DNA of 64,000 bases from Solirubrobacter deserti (GCF_003344625.1 NZ_QPKJ02000006.1:186001-250000); one strand, 5' to 3'; counted from the stretch's first letter, positions 43,825-51,622 are shown. Made by a program: numbers and translations. The notes: generated by a model not told the origin, from the sequence alone.

Positions 43825-44721
43825 ATGCGCCGCATACCGCTGCTGATCGGACTCGCGGTGACGGCCACCGCCGCGCACCCCGCGCGCGCCGCGGCTCAGG
43901 CGCCGCCCGGGCCCCCGGGGCCGCCGCCCGGAAGCGGGGCGAACCTGCCGTCCTCACCGGGCACGGCGCTGTCCTTCGTTCCGCCCGGCGTCCCGATGAA
44001 CGTCCCGCCGGCCACCGGCCCGGGACTGCTGCGCGACACGAACGCCCGCCTCGACGACCGCCGCTTCACCCTCCGCTTCGCCTGCCAGCGGGACGGCGCG
44101 CTGCAGGTCCGCGCCCCGCGCATCGCGCCACGCGCAATCGCCGCCACCCGCTTCCGCTGCGTGAACCAGCGCGCCACCGCGCGCCTGACGGTCTCGACCC
44201 GCAGCGCGCGCCGGATCGCACGTCGCTCGAGCGTCGCGGCCACGGCCGTGATCGACCGCGCCCGGCTGCACTTCACGCTCACCTCCCGCAGACGCGCCGC
44301 GGCCGTGAAGGGCTTCTGGACGGACGGCCACCTCCAATGCGACCCCGGGTTCCTCGTCGAGCCGGACTTCACCACCAAGGCCGCGACGCCCGTGTCCACG
44401 CGCGGCTGGGTCGCGGTGTACACGGCCGCCACCGGCTGGCACTGGTTCGGCACCCTGGGCGAGAACCGCGGACGCTGGAACGCCTGGACGGCGACGCGCA
44501 CCGGCATCGCCCAGTTCCACCCGGACGCGAGCGTGACGCCGGTTCCCTGGACGCTCGGCCCGATCAGCGTGCCGCCCGGCTCCGGACGCTACGCCGTCGG
44601 CGTGTACGAGATCGTCTATTGGGTCGGCGGGCGCGCCGACCACCAGTGGCAGTACGTCAACGCGGGCACGACCGGCGCTGTCGCCGCGGGCTCGCCCACC
44701 CACTACTGCGTGTACCCGTGA
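43825..44721 (+). CDS. Secreted protein of unknown function in the exopolysaccharide operon
   Basis: 298 residues. Signal peptide (MRRIPLLIGLAVTATAAHPARAAAQ) followed by a Pro/Gly-rich linker, a basic beta region (~70-165, RFACQRDGALQVRAP) and a C-terminal domain with several Trp and paired Cys (HLQCDPGF, WHWFGTLGENRGRW, HYCVYP). ATG at 43825 follows a strong AGGAAGGGGG box. No family was recognised. Its high positive charge outside the cell could favour contact with anionic polymers. Confidence 0.75.
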   Translation: MRRIPLLIGLAVTATAAHPARAAAQAPPGPPGPPPGSGANLPSSPGTALSFVPPGVPMNVPPATGPGLLRDTNARLDDRRFTLRFACQRDGALQVRAPRIAPRAIAATRFRCVNQRATARLTVSTRSARRIARRSSVAATAVIDRARLHFTLTSRRRAAAVKGFWTDGHLQCDPGFLVEPDFTTKAATPVSTRGWVAVYTAATGWHWFGTLGENRGRWNAWTATRTGIAQFHPDASVTPVPWTLGPISVPPGSGRYAVGVYEIVYWVGGRADHQWQYVNAGTTGAVAAGSPTHYCVYP

Positions 44722-44723
44722 TC

Positions 44724-45674
44724 ATGCGCAGCGCCCTCGTCACCGGCGGAGCCGGGTTCATCGGCTCCCACCTCGTCAACGCGCTCGTCGAAGACGGCCG
44801 CCGCGTCACCGTCCTGGACGACCTCTCGACCGGTCGCTGGGAGAACCTGTTCGGCGCGCTCAACCACGGCGTGCGGCTGACACCGGGGAACGTGACCGAC
44901 CCACACGCCGTCGCCCGCGCGCTCACCGCCGAGCGGCCCGACACGATCTACCACCTCGCCGCCCAGATCGACGTCCGCCACGCCGTCGCCGACCCCATCC
45001 ACGACGCCGTCGTCAACCTGATCGGCACGCTGACGCTGCTGCAGGCCGCCCAGCGCCACGGCGTCCGGCGCTTCGTGCTGGCCTCGACCGGCGGGGCCAT
45101 CTACGGCGAGGCGGACGTCCTGCCGACGCCCGAGAGCGCCGAGGTCCGTCCCGCGTCCCCCTACGCCGCCTCCAAGGCGGCCGCCGAGAGCTACCTGGAC
45201 CTCTACCGCACGCTGTTCGGCCTCTCGACACTCAGCCTGCGCCTGTCCAACGTCTACGGCCCGCGCCAGAACGGCGCGGGCGAGGCCGGCGTGGTCGCGA
45301 TGTTCTGCGCTGCCGCCCGCGCCGGGCACCCCGTCACCGTGTTCGGCGACGGCGGCCAGACGCGTGACTTCCTGTACGTCGACGACGTCGTGCGCGCGTT
45401 CATGGCCGCCGGCGAGCGCCCGGTGACCGGCTGCGTGAACGTCGCCACCGGGCGCGAGACGACCGTGCTGGCGGTGGCGCAGGAACTCGGCCTGCGCGTG
45501 CGTCACGCGCCCGAGCGCGCGGGCGAGGTCCGACGCTCCTGCCTGGACCCGTCGCGCGCAGCCGCGGCGCTGGGCTGGGCGGCCCGCGTCGCGTTCACCG
45601 ACGGGCTGGACCGCACGCTCACCAGCATGGCTCCCGCCACGCGTCGAGCGCCAGTCGCTTCCGTTGCGCCATGA
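44724..45674 (+). CDS. NAD-dependent sugar-nucleotide epimerase (GalE-like)
   Basis: 316 residues, extended SDR. NAD motif GGAGFIGSH at the N-terminus, DDLSTGR, LAAQIDV, the Ser/Thr in ASTGGAIYG and YAASK (the catalytic Tyr-x3-Lys), then SNVYGPRQ and VFGDGGQTRDFLYVDDVV. In Pel and galactosaminogalactan clusters a UDP-glucose/UDP-GlcNAc 4-epimerase supplies UDP-GalNAc, which fits here. ATG at 44724 is used; GTG at 44718 overlapping the upstream stop is equally possible. Its last 56 bases overlap the converging GH114 gene. Confidence 0.86.
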   Translation: MRSALVTGGAGFIGSHLVNALVEDGRRVTVLDDLSTGRWENLFGALNHGVRLTPGNVTDPHAVARALTAERPDTIYHLAAQIDVRHAVADPIHDAVVNLIGTLTLLQAAQRHGVRRFVLASTGGAIYGEADVLPTPESAEVRPASPYAASKAAAESYLDLYRTLFGLSTLSLRLSNVYGPRQNGAGEAGVVAMFCAAARAGHPVTVFGDGGQTRDFLYVDDVVRAFMAAGERPVTGCVNVATGRETTVLAVAQELGLRVRHAPERAGEVRRSCLDPSRAAAALGWAARVAFTDGLDRTLTSMAPATRRAPVASVAP

Positions 45675-46350
45675 ACCCGAGGTCGCGGGCGGCGGGGCAG
45701 AACCCGCCGTCCGCGTACTCGACGACGAAGACCGCCTTGCCCGCGTCCGCGAACGGCTTCAACCGCGCGCACTCACGGTACGCGAAGCACTCCTCGCTGA
45801 GCGCCCAGTCGTACCACGGCTCGAGCGCGCGCACCTGCTCCAGGTCGTTCTTGAGAGCGATGGAGAGCCCGCGAGCGTGCGCGGCCCGCGCGAGCCACCG
45901 GTTGAAGCGCAGCTGATGGCGCCCGCGCAGGGCGAACCCGGAGTCGTTGGCATACCCGTCCACGTTGTCGGGCTCGACCGCGTCGAAGCCCTTCTCGGCG
46001 CACAGGTTCAGCCGCCGCCGCATGATCGGCCGCAGGACGCTCAACCGGCGCACGTCGAGCCAGCGTTCGCGCGGCCAGTCCGCGAGCCGCTGGCCGATCA
46101 CGCTTCGGGGGAAGGCCTTCGAGTCCGGGCGCCCCGGCTCGTGCGTGCCCGCGCTGAAGTAGCACGCGGCCCGCGCGCCCATCGCGTGGATGCGCGCGAC
46201 GTCGGCGGCCGAGGTCTCGAACAGGTCGACGTCGTAGAGGTCCGCACGCACGGACAGGTCGAGCCGGCCGCTGAGCTGCCACTGGAAGGTGCTCGTCGGC
46301 GGCGGGGCCCACGGAACGGCGAGCGCCACCGCGGCGATCAACGCGATCAC
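45619..46350 (-). CDS. GH114 endo-alpha-1,4-polygalactosaminidase, secreted
   Basis: 243 residues. A short signal peptide (MIALIAAVALAVPWAPP) is followed by a TIM barrel with YDVDLFETSAADVARIHAMG, ACYFSAGTHE, the catalytic-region motif FDAVEPDNVDGY (~130-141), IALKNDLEQ and the acidic SEECFAY. This matches GH114/Ega3, which cleaves alpha-1,4-galactosamine. GTG at 46350 overlaps the upstream stop. It is the last gene of a leftward three-gene operon converging on the synthesis operon, and probably degrades or releases the same polymer. Confidence 0.88.
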   Translation of the reverse strand: MIALIAAVALAVPWAPPPTSTFQWQLSGRLDLSVRADLYDVDLFETSAADVARIHAMGARAACYFSAGTHEPGRPDSKAFPRSVIGQRLADWPRERWLDVRRLSVLRPIMRRRLNLCAEKGFDAVEPDNVDGYANDSGFALRGRHQLRFNRWLARAAHARGLSIALKNDLEQVRALEPWYDWALSEECFAYRECARLKPFADAGKAVFVVEYADGGFCPAARDLGFMAQRKRLALDAWREPCW

Positions 46351-47327
46351 CGCGGGCGCAGCCGGATCACCGTGCCGCTGCGCGCGTCGACCACCCACGC
46401 GCTGCCGGCGCCGACCGCCAGCCCCGTCGGGAAGCCTTCGATCCGGGTCACACGGCGGGTCCGCCCGCTCGGGTCGATCGCCCGCACCGTGCCGTCGCGG
46501 GTGTCGAGGACGAGCACGCCCTCGGCCGTCACGGCCAGCGCCCCAGGCGCCCCGCCCACGGGGATGGCGCCCTCCGGACGCCCCGTGCGCGCGGACAGCC
46601 GCGTCACGGTACCGTCGCCGCGGTTGGCCACCCACACCGAGCCGTGCCCGACCGCGATGTCCTGCGGATCCCGGCCGACGGGGATGCGGCGTCCCAGCAC
46701 CACGTCCTCGCGGGGATCGATGCGCGCGACGGTGCCGTCCCCCGCGTTCACGACCCACACCGAACCGGCGCCGACCGCGAGCGCCGCCGGGAAGCTGCCG
46801 GTCCGCACCGGGGTCCCGAGGACGCGGTTGCCGACCGGGTCCACGCGCGTCACCGTGCCGGCGAGCCCGTTCGTCACCCACGTGCCCTCGGCGCTCACCG
46901 CGACGTCCACGGCCGGCGCGCGGATGGCGATCCGGCGCCCGCTGCCGGGCACGAGAGGATCGATGCGGGTGACGCTGTCGTCGCCGGCGTTCGCCGTCCA
47001 CACCGAGCCGCCACCGACGGCGACGCGCAGCGGCGAGGAGCCTGCTCGGTGGATCGTGGGGTCCCCTTCCACATCGCGGACGTCCAGGGCCACGACCCGG
47101 TCGTCGCGGCCGCTGACGACCCACACGGTCGAGCCCTCGACCGCGACGTCGGTGGGCAAGCGGCCGGCCGCGAGCCGGCGGTCGTCGGACACGACCGCCG
47201 GCTCGCGCAGCAGGATCACCACGGCGGCGGGCGCGAGCAGCAGGACCAGCATCACCGCCGCGAACGCCGCCATCGTCTTGCGCGACAGCGGGCGCGTCGG
47301 GTCGCGAGGCGCCGTCAGCACCGACAT
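46347..47327 (-). CDS. Single-pass membrane beta-propeller protein B
   Basis: 326 residues. A short cytoplasmic N-terminus, one membrane helix (MAAFAAVMLVLLLAPAAVVILL, ~19-40) and about six YVTN-like repeats of the form P..VAVG.GSVWVVN..DGTV.RIDP. It resembles the propeller at 42339 but lacks the long cytoplasmic region. TGATG coupling joins it to the protease-like gene upstream and GTGA coupling to GH114 downstream. Its role is unknown; binding of envelope polymer or protein is likely. Confidence 0.82.
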   Translation of the reverse strand: MSVLTAPRDPTRPLSRKTMAAFAAVMLVLLLAPAAVVILLREPAVVSDDRRLAAGRLPTDVAVEGSTVWVVSGRDDRVVALDVRDVEGDPTIHRAGSSPLRVAVGGGSVWTANAGDDSVTRIDPLVPGSGRRIAIRAPAVDVAVSAEGTWVTNGLAGTVTRVDPVGNRVLGTPVRTGSFPAALAVGAGSVWVVNAGDGTVARIDPREDVVLGRRIPVGRDPQDIAVGHGSVWVANRGDGTVTRLSARTGRPEGAIPVGGAPGALAVTAEGVLVLDTRDGTVRAIDPSGRTRRVTRIEGFPTGLAVGAGSAWVVDARSGTVIRLRPR

Positions 47328-48112
47328 CACGGATCGACGCTCTCCGTGCCGGGAAGCCGCGTGGGCGCGACGGCGGCGTTCAACCGAGCGTCCTCGGGCC
47401 GGAAACCCGGGTGCGCGGCGCGAGCGCGCGCGTGCTGGCGGCTCACGCACCGGTACTGCTCCGCCCAGCCGACGAAGACCCGCCGTGGCCCCGGCCTCAG
47501 TTCGCCCATGCGCGCCTTGATCCGCGCCCACCGCACGGCGGTGGCCGGCGCGCCGGCGAGCTCGGCACGCGCCATGCCGACCAGCCGCCCGGCCGCGTCG
47601 ACGACGGGCCCGCCGGACACCTCGGGCACCAGTGGCGAGTCCAGCCGCCCGGCGGAGTCCGCTCGCACGGGGATGGTCGCCAGGCCCGAGCCCACGCCGG
47701 CCGCGCGCCGGCCGACGGACCGCAGCAGGCCGTCGCCGGCGGGCGAGCCGGCCGGCGCGCTCGCGAGCGCCGCAAGGCCCGGGATGCGCGGGTGGACCTC
47801 GAGCAACGCGAGGTCGTCGCACGGCGCTCGGGCCACGATCCGCCCGTGCAGCACGCCGAAGCCGGTCGCGAGCTTGAGCGAGCGCGCGCCCCACACGGCG
47901 TGGGCGGTGGTCGCCACCAGCCCGCGATCCGCGTCGACCACGAACCCCGAGCCGAGCTGCTCCTCGCCGCCCACACGCGCCGACACGCCCACGACGCCCA
48001 GGTCGAGCCGCTGCGCCGGCGGCGCCGGGGCGGCCGGGCCCTGGCGCTCGTCGCCACAACCCGCCAGCGCGGCGCATACCACAGCGGCTGTCGGAACCAC
48101 GAGCCGGTCCAT
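47327..48112 (-). CDS. Trypsin-like (S1C) serine protease lipoprotein
   Basis: 261 residues. A lipobox ALAGC at ~15-19 predicts a lipoprotein. A chymotrypsin-fold protease region has GSGFVVD, His in ATTAHAV (~70), Asp in CDDLALLEV (~100) and Ser in EVSGGPVVD (~166). The Ser motif is VSGGP where NSGGP is usual. The C-terminal tail carries one Cys (EQYRCVSRQH). ATG at 48112 is used. It heads the operon with propeller B and GH114 and may mature or regulate secreted components. Confidence 0.8.
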   Translation of the reverse strand: MDRLVVPTAAVVCAALAGCGDERQGPAAPAPPAQRLDLGVVGVSARVGGEEQLGSGFVVDADRGLVATTAHAVWGARSLKLATGFGVLHGRIVARAPCDDLALLEVHPRIPGLAALASAPAGSPAGDGLLRSVGRRAAGVGSGLATIPVRADSAGRLDSPLVPEVSGGPVVDAAGRLVGMARAELAGAPATAVRWARIKARMGELRPGPRRVFVGWAEQYRCVSRQHARARAAHPGFRPEDARLNAAVAPTRLPGTESVDP

Positions 48113-48172
48113 CGGCGCGATCCTAAGTCGAGCGATGCTCGCTGTGACAGCCACTTCCGAGGTGGTATGCGG

Positions 48173-48203
48173 ATTTGCTGACCGCTCTGCACGTATACGC
48201 GAT
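48173..48203 (+). promoter_or_regulatory. Conserved intergenic element, copy 1
   Basis: TTGCTGACC, eight variable bases, CGTATACGC and ATC. The same arrangement is found at 51828-51856. This copy lies between the divergent protease-like (48112) and Sco1-like (48258) genes and contains the palindrome CGTATACG. Confidence 0.45.
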
Positions 48204-48257
48204 CCGCCTTGCGGATGTCCGTTGCGTGAATCGTCCGCCCGGTGACGTCCCGGCCCC

Positions 48258-49127
48258 TTGACGGCACCCGTGCGAGTAGACCGTGCCGGACCCGTGGCTC
48301 TCTTGCATCCCACCGAGCGCCCCCAGCCCGCACCAGCGGCCCCGCCGCGCCGGCGCCTGCTGCTGCTCGCGCTCATGTGCCTCGTGCTCGGCGCGCTCGG
48401 CGGAGCCTGGGCGGCGACGGCCACGCGCACCGAACCCGTGCAGACGCGCTTCGTCCCGCCACGCGAGGCCGCGTTCGACTTCACCCTCCGCGACCAGGAC
48501 GGCCGCCCCGCCCGCCTGGCGGACGCGCGCGGGCGCGTCGTCGCGCTCACGTTCATCTACGCCAGCTGCCGGGACCTGTGCCCCGCGGAGGGCAATGACG
48601 TCGCGAGCGCGATGGATCTCGTGGGCGGGGACGACGTCGTCGCGTACATCGTGAGCGTCGACCCGGTGGGAGACACCCCCGAGCGCGCGCGGGCGTGGAT
48701 CGACCGCCGCGGGCTCGGCGGTCGTGGCCGCTACCTGCTCGGCACCCGGGACCAGCTGCGGCCGGTGTGGATCCACTACGGGATCGCGCCGATGAACGCC
48801 ACGCGGGCCGAGTCGATCGCCGCCGCCGCGCGCGCGGACGCGTTCCGCGCCGCGAACCCGCCGAACCGCTCGCGCGGTGGCTTCCGCTACGAGCCGCCGC
48901 CCCAGCCCGCGCAGCCCCCGCCGGGCGCGGACGACCCGTACCCGGACACGGCCGACCTGGCGTACCGCGGGCGCGCCCGCCACATCGCCGGCTGGGACTT
49001 CGAGCACTCCGCGTACGTGTTGCTCATCGACAAGCGGGGCGAGCAACGGCTTGGCATCCCGTTCGAGTCGCTCGACCCGCGGTCGCTGGCCCAGGATCTC
49101 CGCGCGCTCGTCGCCGAGCCGGTCTGA
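48258..49127 (+). CDS. Sco1/SenC-like copper chaperone, membrane-anchored
   Basis: About 289 residues. One N-terminal membrane helix (RLLLLALMCLVLGALGGAW, ~33-52) and a thioredoxin fold with FDFTLRDQDGRPARLADARGR, the copper-binding CRDLC (~103-107) and a distal His in WDFEHSAYVLLID. The Cys-x3-Cys and His set is that of Sco1, which delivers Cu to cytochrome oxidase CuA. A ~40-residue Pro-rich insertion (YEPPPQPAQPPPG) is unusual. The start is unclear: TTG 48258, or GTG at 48270 or 48294, none with a good ribosome site. No oxidase genes are nearby. Confidence 0.83.
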   Translation: MTAPVRVDRAGPVALLHPTERPQPAPAAPPRRRLLLLALMCLVLGALGGAWAATATRTEPVQTRFVPPREAAFDFTLRDQDGRPARLADARGRVVALTFIYASCRDLCPAEGNDVASAMDLVGGDDVVAYIVSVDPVGDTPERARAWIDRRGLGGRGRYLLGTRDQLRPVWIHYGIAPMNATRAESIAAAARADAFRAANPPNRSRGGFRYEPPPQPAQPPPGADDPYPDTADLAYRGRARHIAGWDFEHSAYVLLIDKRGEQRLGIPFESLDPRSLAQDLRALVAEPV

Positions 49128-49148
49128 AGCGGCCTACAGTGGCGCGCC

Positions 49149-49790
49149 GTGGAGCGCGTCAAGTACCCACGCACCTGGCATCTGCCGGACAGCCCGAACC
49201 GCGGCGCGGACGGCGATCACGCCTACGCGGACTACGGCTCCTTCGAGGGCCGCGAGGTCGTGGTGACCGAGAAGCTCGATGGCGAGAACACGTCCATCTA
49301 CGCCGACGGGTACACGCACGCCCGCAGCGTCTCCTCCGGCTACCACCAGACGCGCACGTGGGTGCGTGCGCTGGCCGGGCGGATCGCCCACGCGCTGCCC
49401 GACGGCTGGCGCGTGTGCGGCGAGAACACCTACGGGCGCCACTCGATCGCCTACGACGCGCTGCCGTCCTACTTCCAGCTGTTCGCGGTCTATGACGCGG
49501 ACGACGTGTGCCTGTCGTGGGACGACACCGCGGCGTGGGCGCACCGGCTCGGCGTCGATCTCGTGCCGCTGCTGTTCCGGGGCGAGTTCGACCGGGTTCG
49601 AGTCCTGTCGCTGCTCGGCGGGGCGTCGGCGTACGGGCCCGAGCGCGAGGGCGTGGTGGTGCGCTGGGCGAGCGCCTTCGGGCGCGACGAGCACCTGGGC
49701 GCGGTCGGCAAGCTCGTGCGCGCCGACCATGTCAAGACCGACCAGCACTGGATGAGCGGGGCGGTCGTGCCGAACGGGCTGGCGTCGTGA
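49149..49790 (+). CDS. ATP-dependent RNA ligase
   Basis: 213 residues. Nucleotidyltransferase motif I is EKLDGENTSIY (~41-51, Lys the adenylation site), motif III-like QLFAVYDADD, motif IV EGVVVRW (~178-184) and motif V GKLVRADHVKTDQHW. It is a compact Rnl-type ligase without an extra C-terminal domain. GTG at 49149 is used. Its stop overlaps the start of the HD-kinase gene, so the two make an end-healing and sealing pair for RNA repair. Confidence 0.88.
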   Translation: MERVKYPRTWHLPDSPNRGADGDHAYADYGSFEGREVVVTEKLDGENTSIYADGYTHARSVSSGYHQTRTWVRALAGRIAHALPDGWRVCGENTYGRHSIAYDALPSYFQLFAVYDADDVCLSWDDTAAWAHRLGVDLVPLLFRGEFDRVRVLSLLGGASAYGPEREGVVVRWASAFGRDEHLGAVGKLVRADHVKTDQHWMSGAVVPNGLAS

Positions 49791-50890
49791 TCGCCGTGGG
49801 CGCGGAGCTGGGGGCCGAAGACGCCCCGTGGCTGGCGGCGATGGCCGAGACGCCGCAGAACCCGCTCTACCACGGTGAGGGCGACGTGCTCGCGCACACG
49901 CGGATGGTGTGCGAGCAGCTGGTCGCGGCGCCCGACTGGGCGCAGCTGAGCGAGCTCACGCGCGAGGAGCTGTGGCTCGCGGCGGTGCTGCACGACGTCG
50001 GCAAGCCGGCCACGACGCGTTTCCAGGACGGCCGCTGGACCGCGCCCGGCCACGCGCGCCGTGGCGCGATCATCGCGCGCCGGCTGCTGTGGGAGGCGGG
50101 CGTGGAGCCGCACGCGCGCGAGCGGATCTGCGCGCTGGTGCGCCACCACATGGCCCCGTACCGGCTCGTGGGCGCCGGCCGCGCCGTGCGCCGGTGCCTG
50201 GAGATCTCGGTCGAGGCGGGCTGTGATCGCCAGCACCGGCTCACCCGCGCGGACGCGCTCGGGCGGATCGCGCCCGACGTCGAAGGGCTCGCGCTCGAGG
50301 TGGACCTGTTCGCCGAGTTCGCGGCCGAGCTCGGCTGTCTGGACGCGCCGTACCCGTTCGCGTCCGACCACGCGCGCTTCAGCTACTTCACCCGCGACGA
50401 CCGCGACCCCGCGTACGCCGCCTACGACGACACGCGCAGCCGCGTGGTGGTGCTGTCCGGCCTGCCCGGCTCCGGCAAGGACCTGTGGATTGCGCTCCAC
50501 GGGGACGGCCGGCCCGTCATCTCCCTCGACGACCTGCGCCGCGAACGCGGGATCAAGCGCGGCGACTCCACCGGCGAGGGCCGGCTGATCCAGGACGCGC
50601 GCGAGCAGGCACGCGTGTACCTGCGCGCCGGTGAGCCGTTCATCTGGAACGCGACGAACCTGTCGGCGCAGCTGCGCGGCCAGACGCTCGCGCTGCTCGC
50701 CGACTACCACGCGCACGTCACCATCGTGGCCGTCGAGGCGCCCGCGGACGAGCTCGCCCGCCGTAACCGTGACCGCGCGCACCCGGTGCCCTGGCCGGCG
50801 ATCGAGCGGATGCTCGACCGCTGGGAGGCGCCGACCCGGACGGAGTGTCATGTGCTCGACACCTGGAACGCAGGTGTGTCAGCGACCTGA
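49787..50890 (+). CDS. HD-Pnk: HD-domain phosphoesterase fused to polynucleotide kinase
   Basis: 367 residues. The N-terminal HD domain has HTRMV, LHDVGKPATT (His-Asp pair, ~67), HARRGAIIARRLL and VRHHMAPYR, the set of a 2',3'-phosphoesterase. The C-terminal P-loop kinase has GLPGSGKD (~224-231, Asp in place of the usual Ser/Thr), VISLDDLRRE and WNATNLS. Known HD-Pnk proteins remove 2',3'-cyclic or 3' phosphates and phosphorylate 5'-OH ends. GTGA overlap with the ligase gene supports joint action. Confidence 0.88.
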   Translation: MIAVGAELGAEDAPWLAAMAETPQNPLYHGEGDVLAHTRMVCEQLVAAPDWAQLSELTREELWLAAVLHDVGKPATTRFQDGRWTAPGHARRGAIIARRLLWEAGVEPHARERICALVRHHMAPYRLVGAGRAVRRCLEISVEAGCDRQHRLTRADALGRIAPDVEGLALEVDLFAEFAAELGCLDAPYPFASDHARFSYFTRDDRDPAYAAYDDTRSRVVVLSGLPGSGKDLWIALHGDGRPVISLDDLRRERGIKRGDSTGEGRLIQDAREQARVYLRAGEPFIWNATNLSAQLRGQTLALLADYHAHVTIVAVEAPADELARRNRDRAHPVPWPAIERMLDRWEAPTRTECHVLDTWNAGVSAT

Positions 50891-50920
50891 CAGACCGGTC
50901 GGTCCGATGTCTGGGTTTTT
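50891..50920 (+). terminator. Intrinsic terminator after the RNA-repair operon
   Basis: CAGAC pairs with GTCTG and, inside, CGG with CCG (two-base bulge), followed by GGGTTTTT. It begins at the stop of the HD-Pnk gene and ends in five T residues, a rare feature in this GC-rich window. Confidence 0.65.
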
Positions 50921-50953
50921 GCTCTCTGACGCGCGAGCCTGCGTACGAGCGCG

Positions 50954-50982
50954 TTGATCCATGACGACACCGCTGGTAGGCG
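50954..50982 (+). promoter_or_regulatory. Promoter shared by the two recombinase-like genes, copy B
   Basis: TTGATC, 17-base spacer, TAGGCG, preceded by GCGTACGA. The hexamers and spacing equal those at 34327-34355. This makes the TTG at 50954 part of the -35 box and not a start codon. Confidence 0.65.
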
Positions 50983-50995
50983 TTGTGCCTGGCTG

Positions 50996-51622
50996 GTGAC
51001 GGACGTGGAGGCGGCGTTGGCGAACGGCAATGGCGGATCCCGAAGGGCGATCGGCTATGTGTGCCTCACGCACCCCGCCGAGGACGAGCTCGCGCGGCGC
51101 AGCCACGCCCTCCGCGCGTGCTGCGCGGAGCGTGGGCTGCTCCTGACCCGCGTCGTGCACGACGTCGACCCGTACGGGCAGGACCGGCGTCCGTCGCTCG
51201 TGTGGGCGCTCGAGCAGCTGGCCGACCGCCGGGCGGATGCGCTCGTGCTGACCCGGCTGCACGATCTGTCCGCGAACCCGCTCAACCTGCGCCCGCTGCT
51301 GACGTGGTTCGACCACGAGCACCGAACCCTGATCGCGCTCGACCCGCCCGTGGACACGTCCGTGGAGGGCGGCCGGGTGGTGGCGCTGGCCAACGCGCGC
51401 CTGCGCGACGGCGGGCGTTTCTCGGTCGCCGACATCCCGGAGCTGCAGGAGCGGATCGCGATCATGCGCGAGAGCGGGATGACCCTGCAGGCGATCGCCG
51501 ACCGGCTCAACGCCGAGGGCGTGCCGACCCTGCGCGGCGGCGCGAAGTGGCGCCCGTCGAGCGTGCAACGGGCGACGGGTTACCGGCGTCCGCCCGGGCG
51601 TGGCGTCAAGCTCTCGAACTGA
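50996..51622 (+). CDS. Serine-recombinase homologue lacking catalytic residues (paralogue B)
   Basis: About 208 residues; GTG at 50996 is chosen because it lies just past the predicted transcription start; GTG 51005, or TTG 51017 with GGAGG, are alternatives. The resolvase-like domain starts RRAIGYVCLTH: the Arg and Ser of YVRVS are replaced (Cys, Thr), and DRLSR reads HDLSAN. Compared with paralogue A it has no membrane helix and lacks about 20 residues around helix E (the ..WEHEKISERTR.. segment). The helix-turn-helix MTLQAIADRLNAEGVPTLRGG and WRPSSVQRATGYRRP are almost identical to A. It is not a recombinase; a DNA-binding regulator is likely. Confidence 0.83.
   Translation: MTDVEAALANGNGGSRRAIGYVCLTHPAEDELARRSHALRACCAERGLLLTRVVHDVDPYGQDRRPSLVWALEQLADRRADALVLTRLHDLSANPLNLRPLLTWFDHEHRTLIALDPPVDTSVEGGRVVALANARLRDGGRFSVADIPELQERIAIMRESGMTLQAIADRLNAEGVPTLRGGAKWRPSSVQRATGYRRPPGRGVKLSN

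Noticed and set aside
34403..51622. Mobile element or integrase island bounded by recombinase genes
   Set aside because: Both recombinase-like proteins lack the nucleophile and catalytic Arg residues, and no inverted repeats, tRNA target or att duplication was seen.
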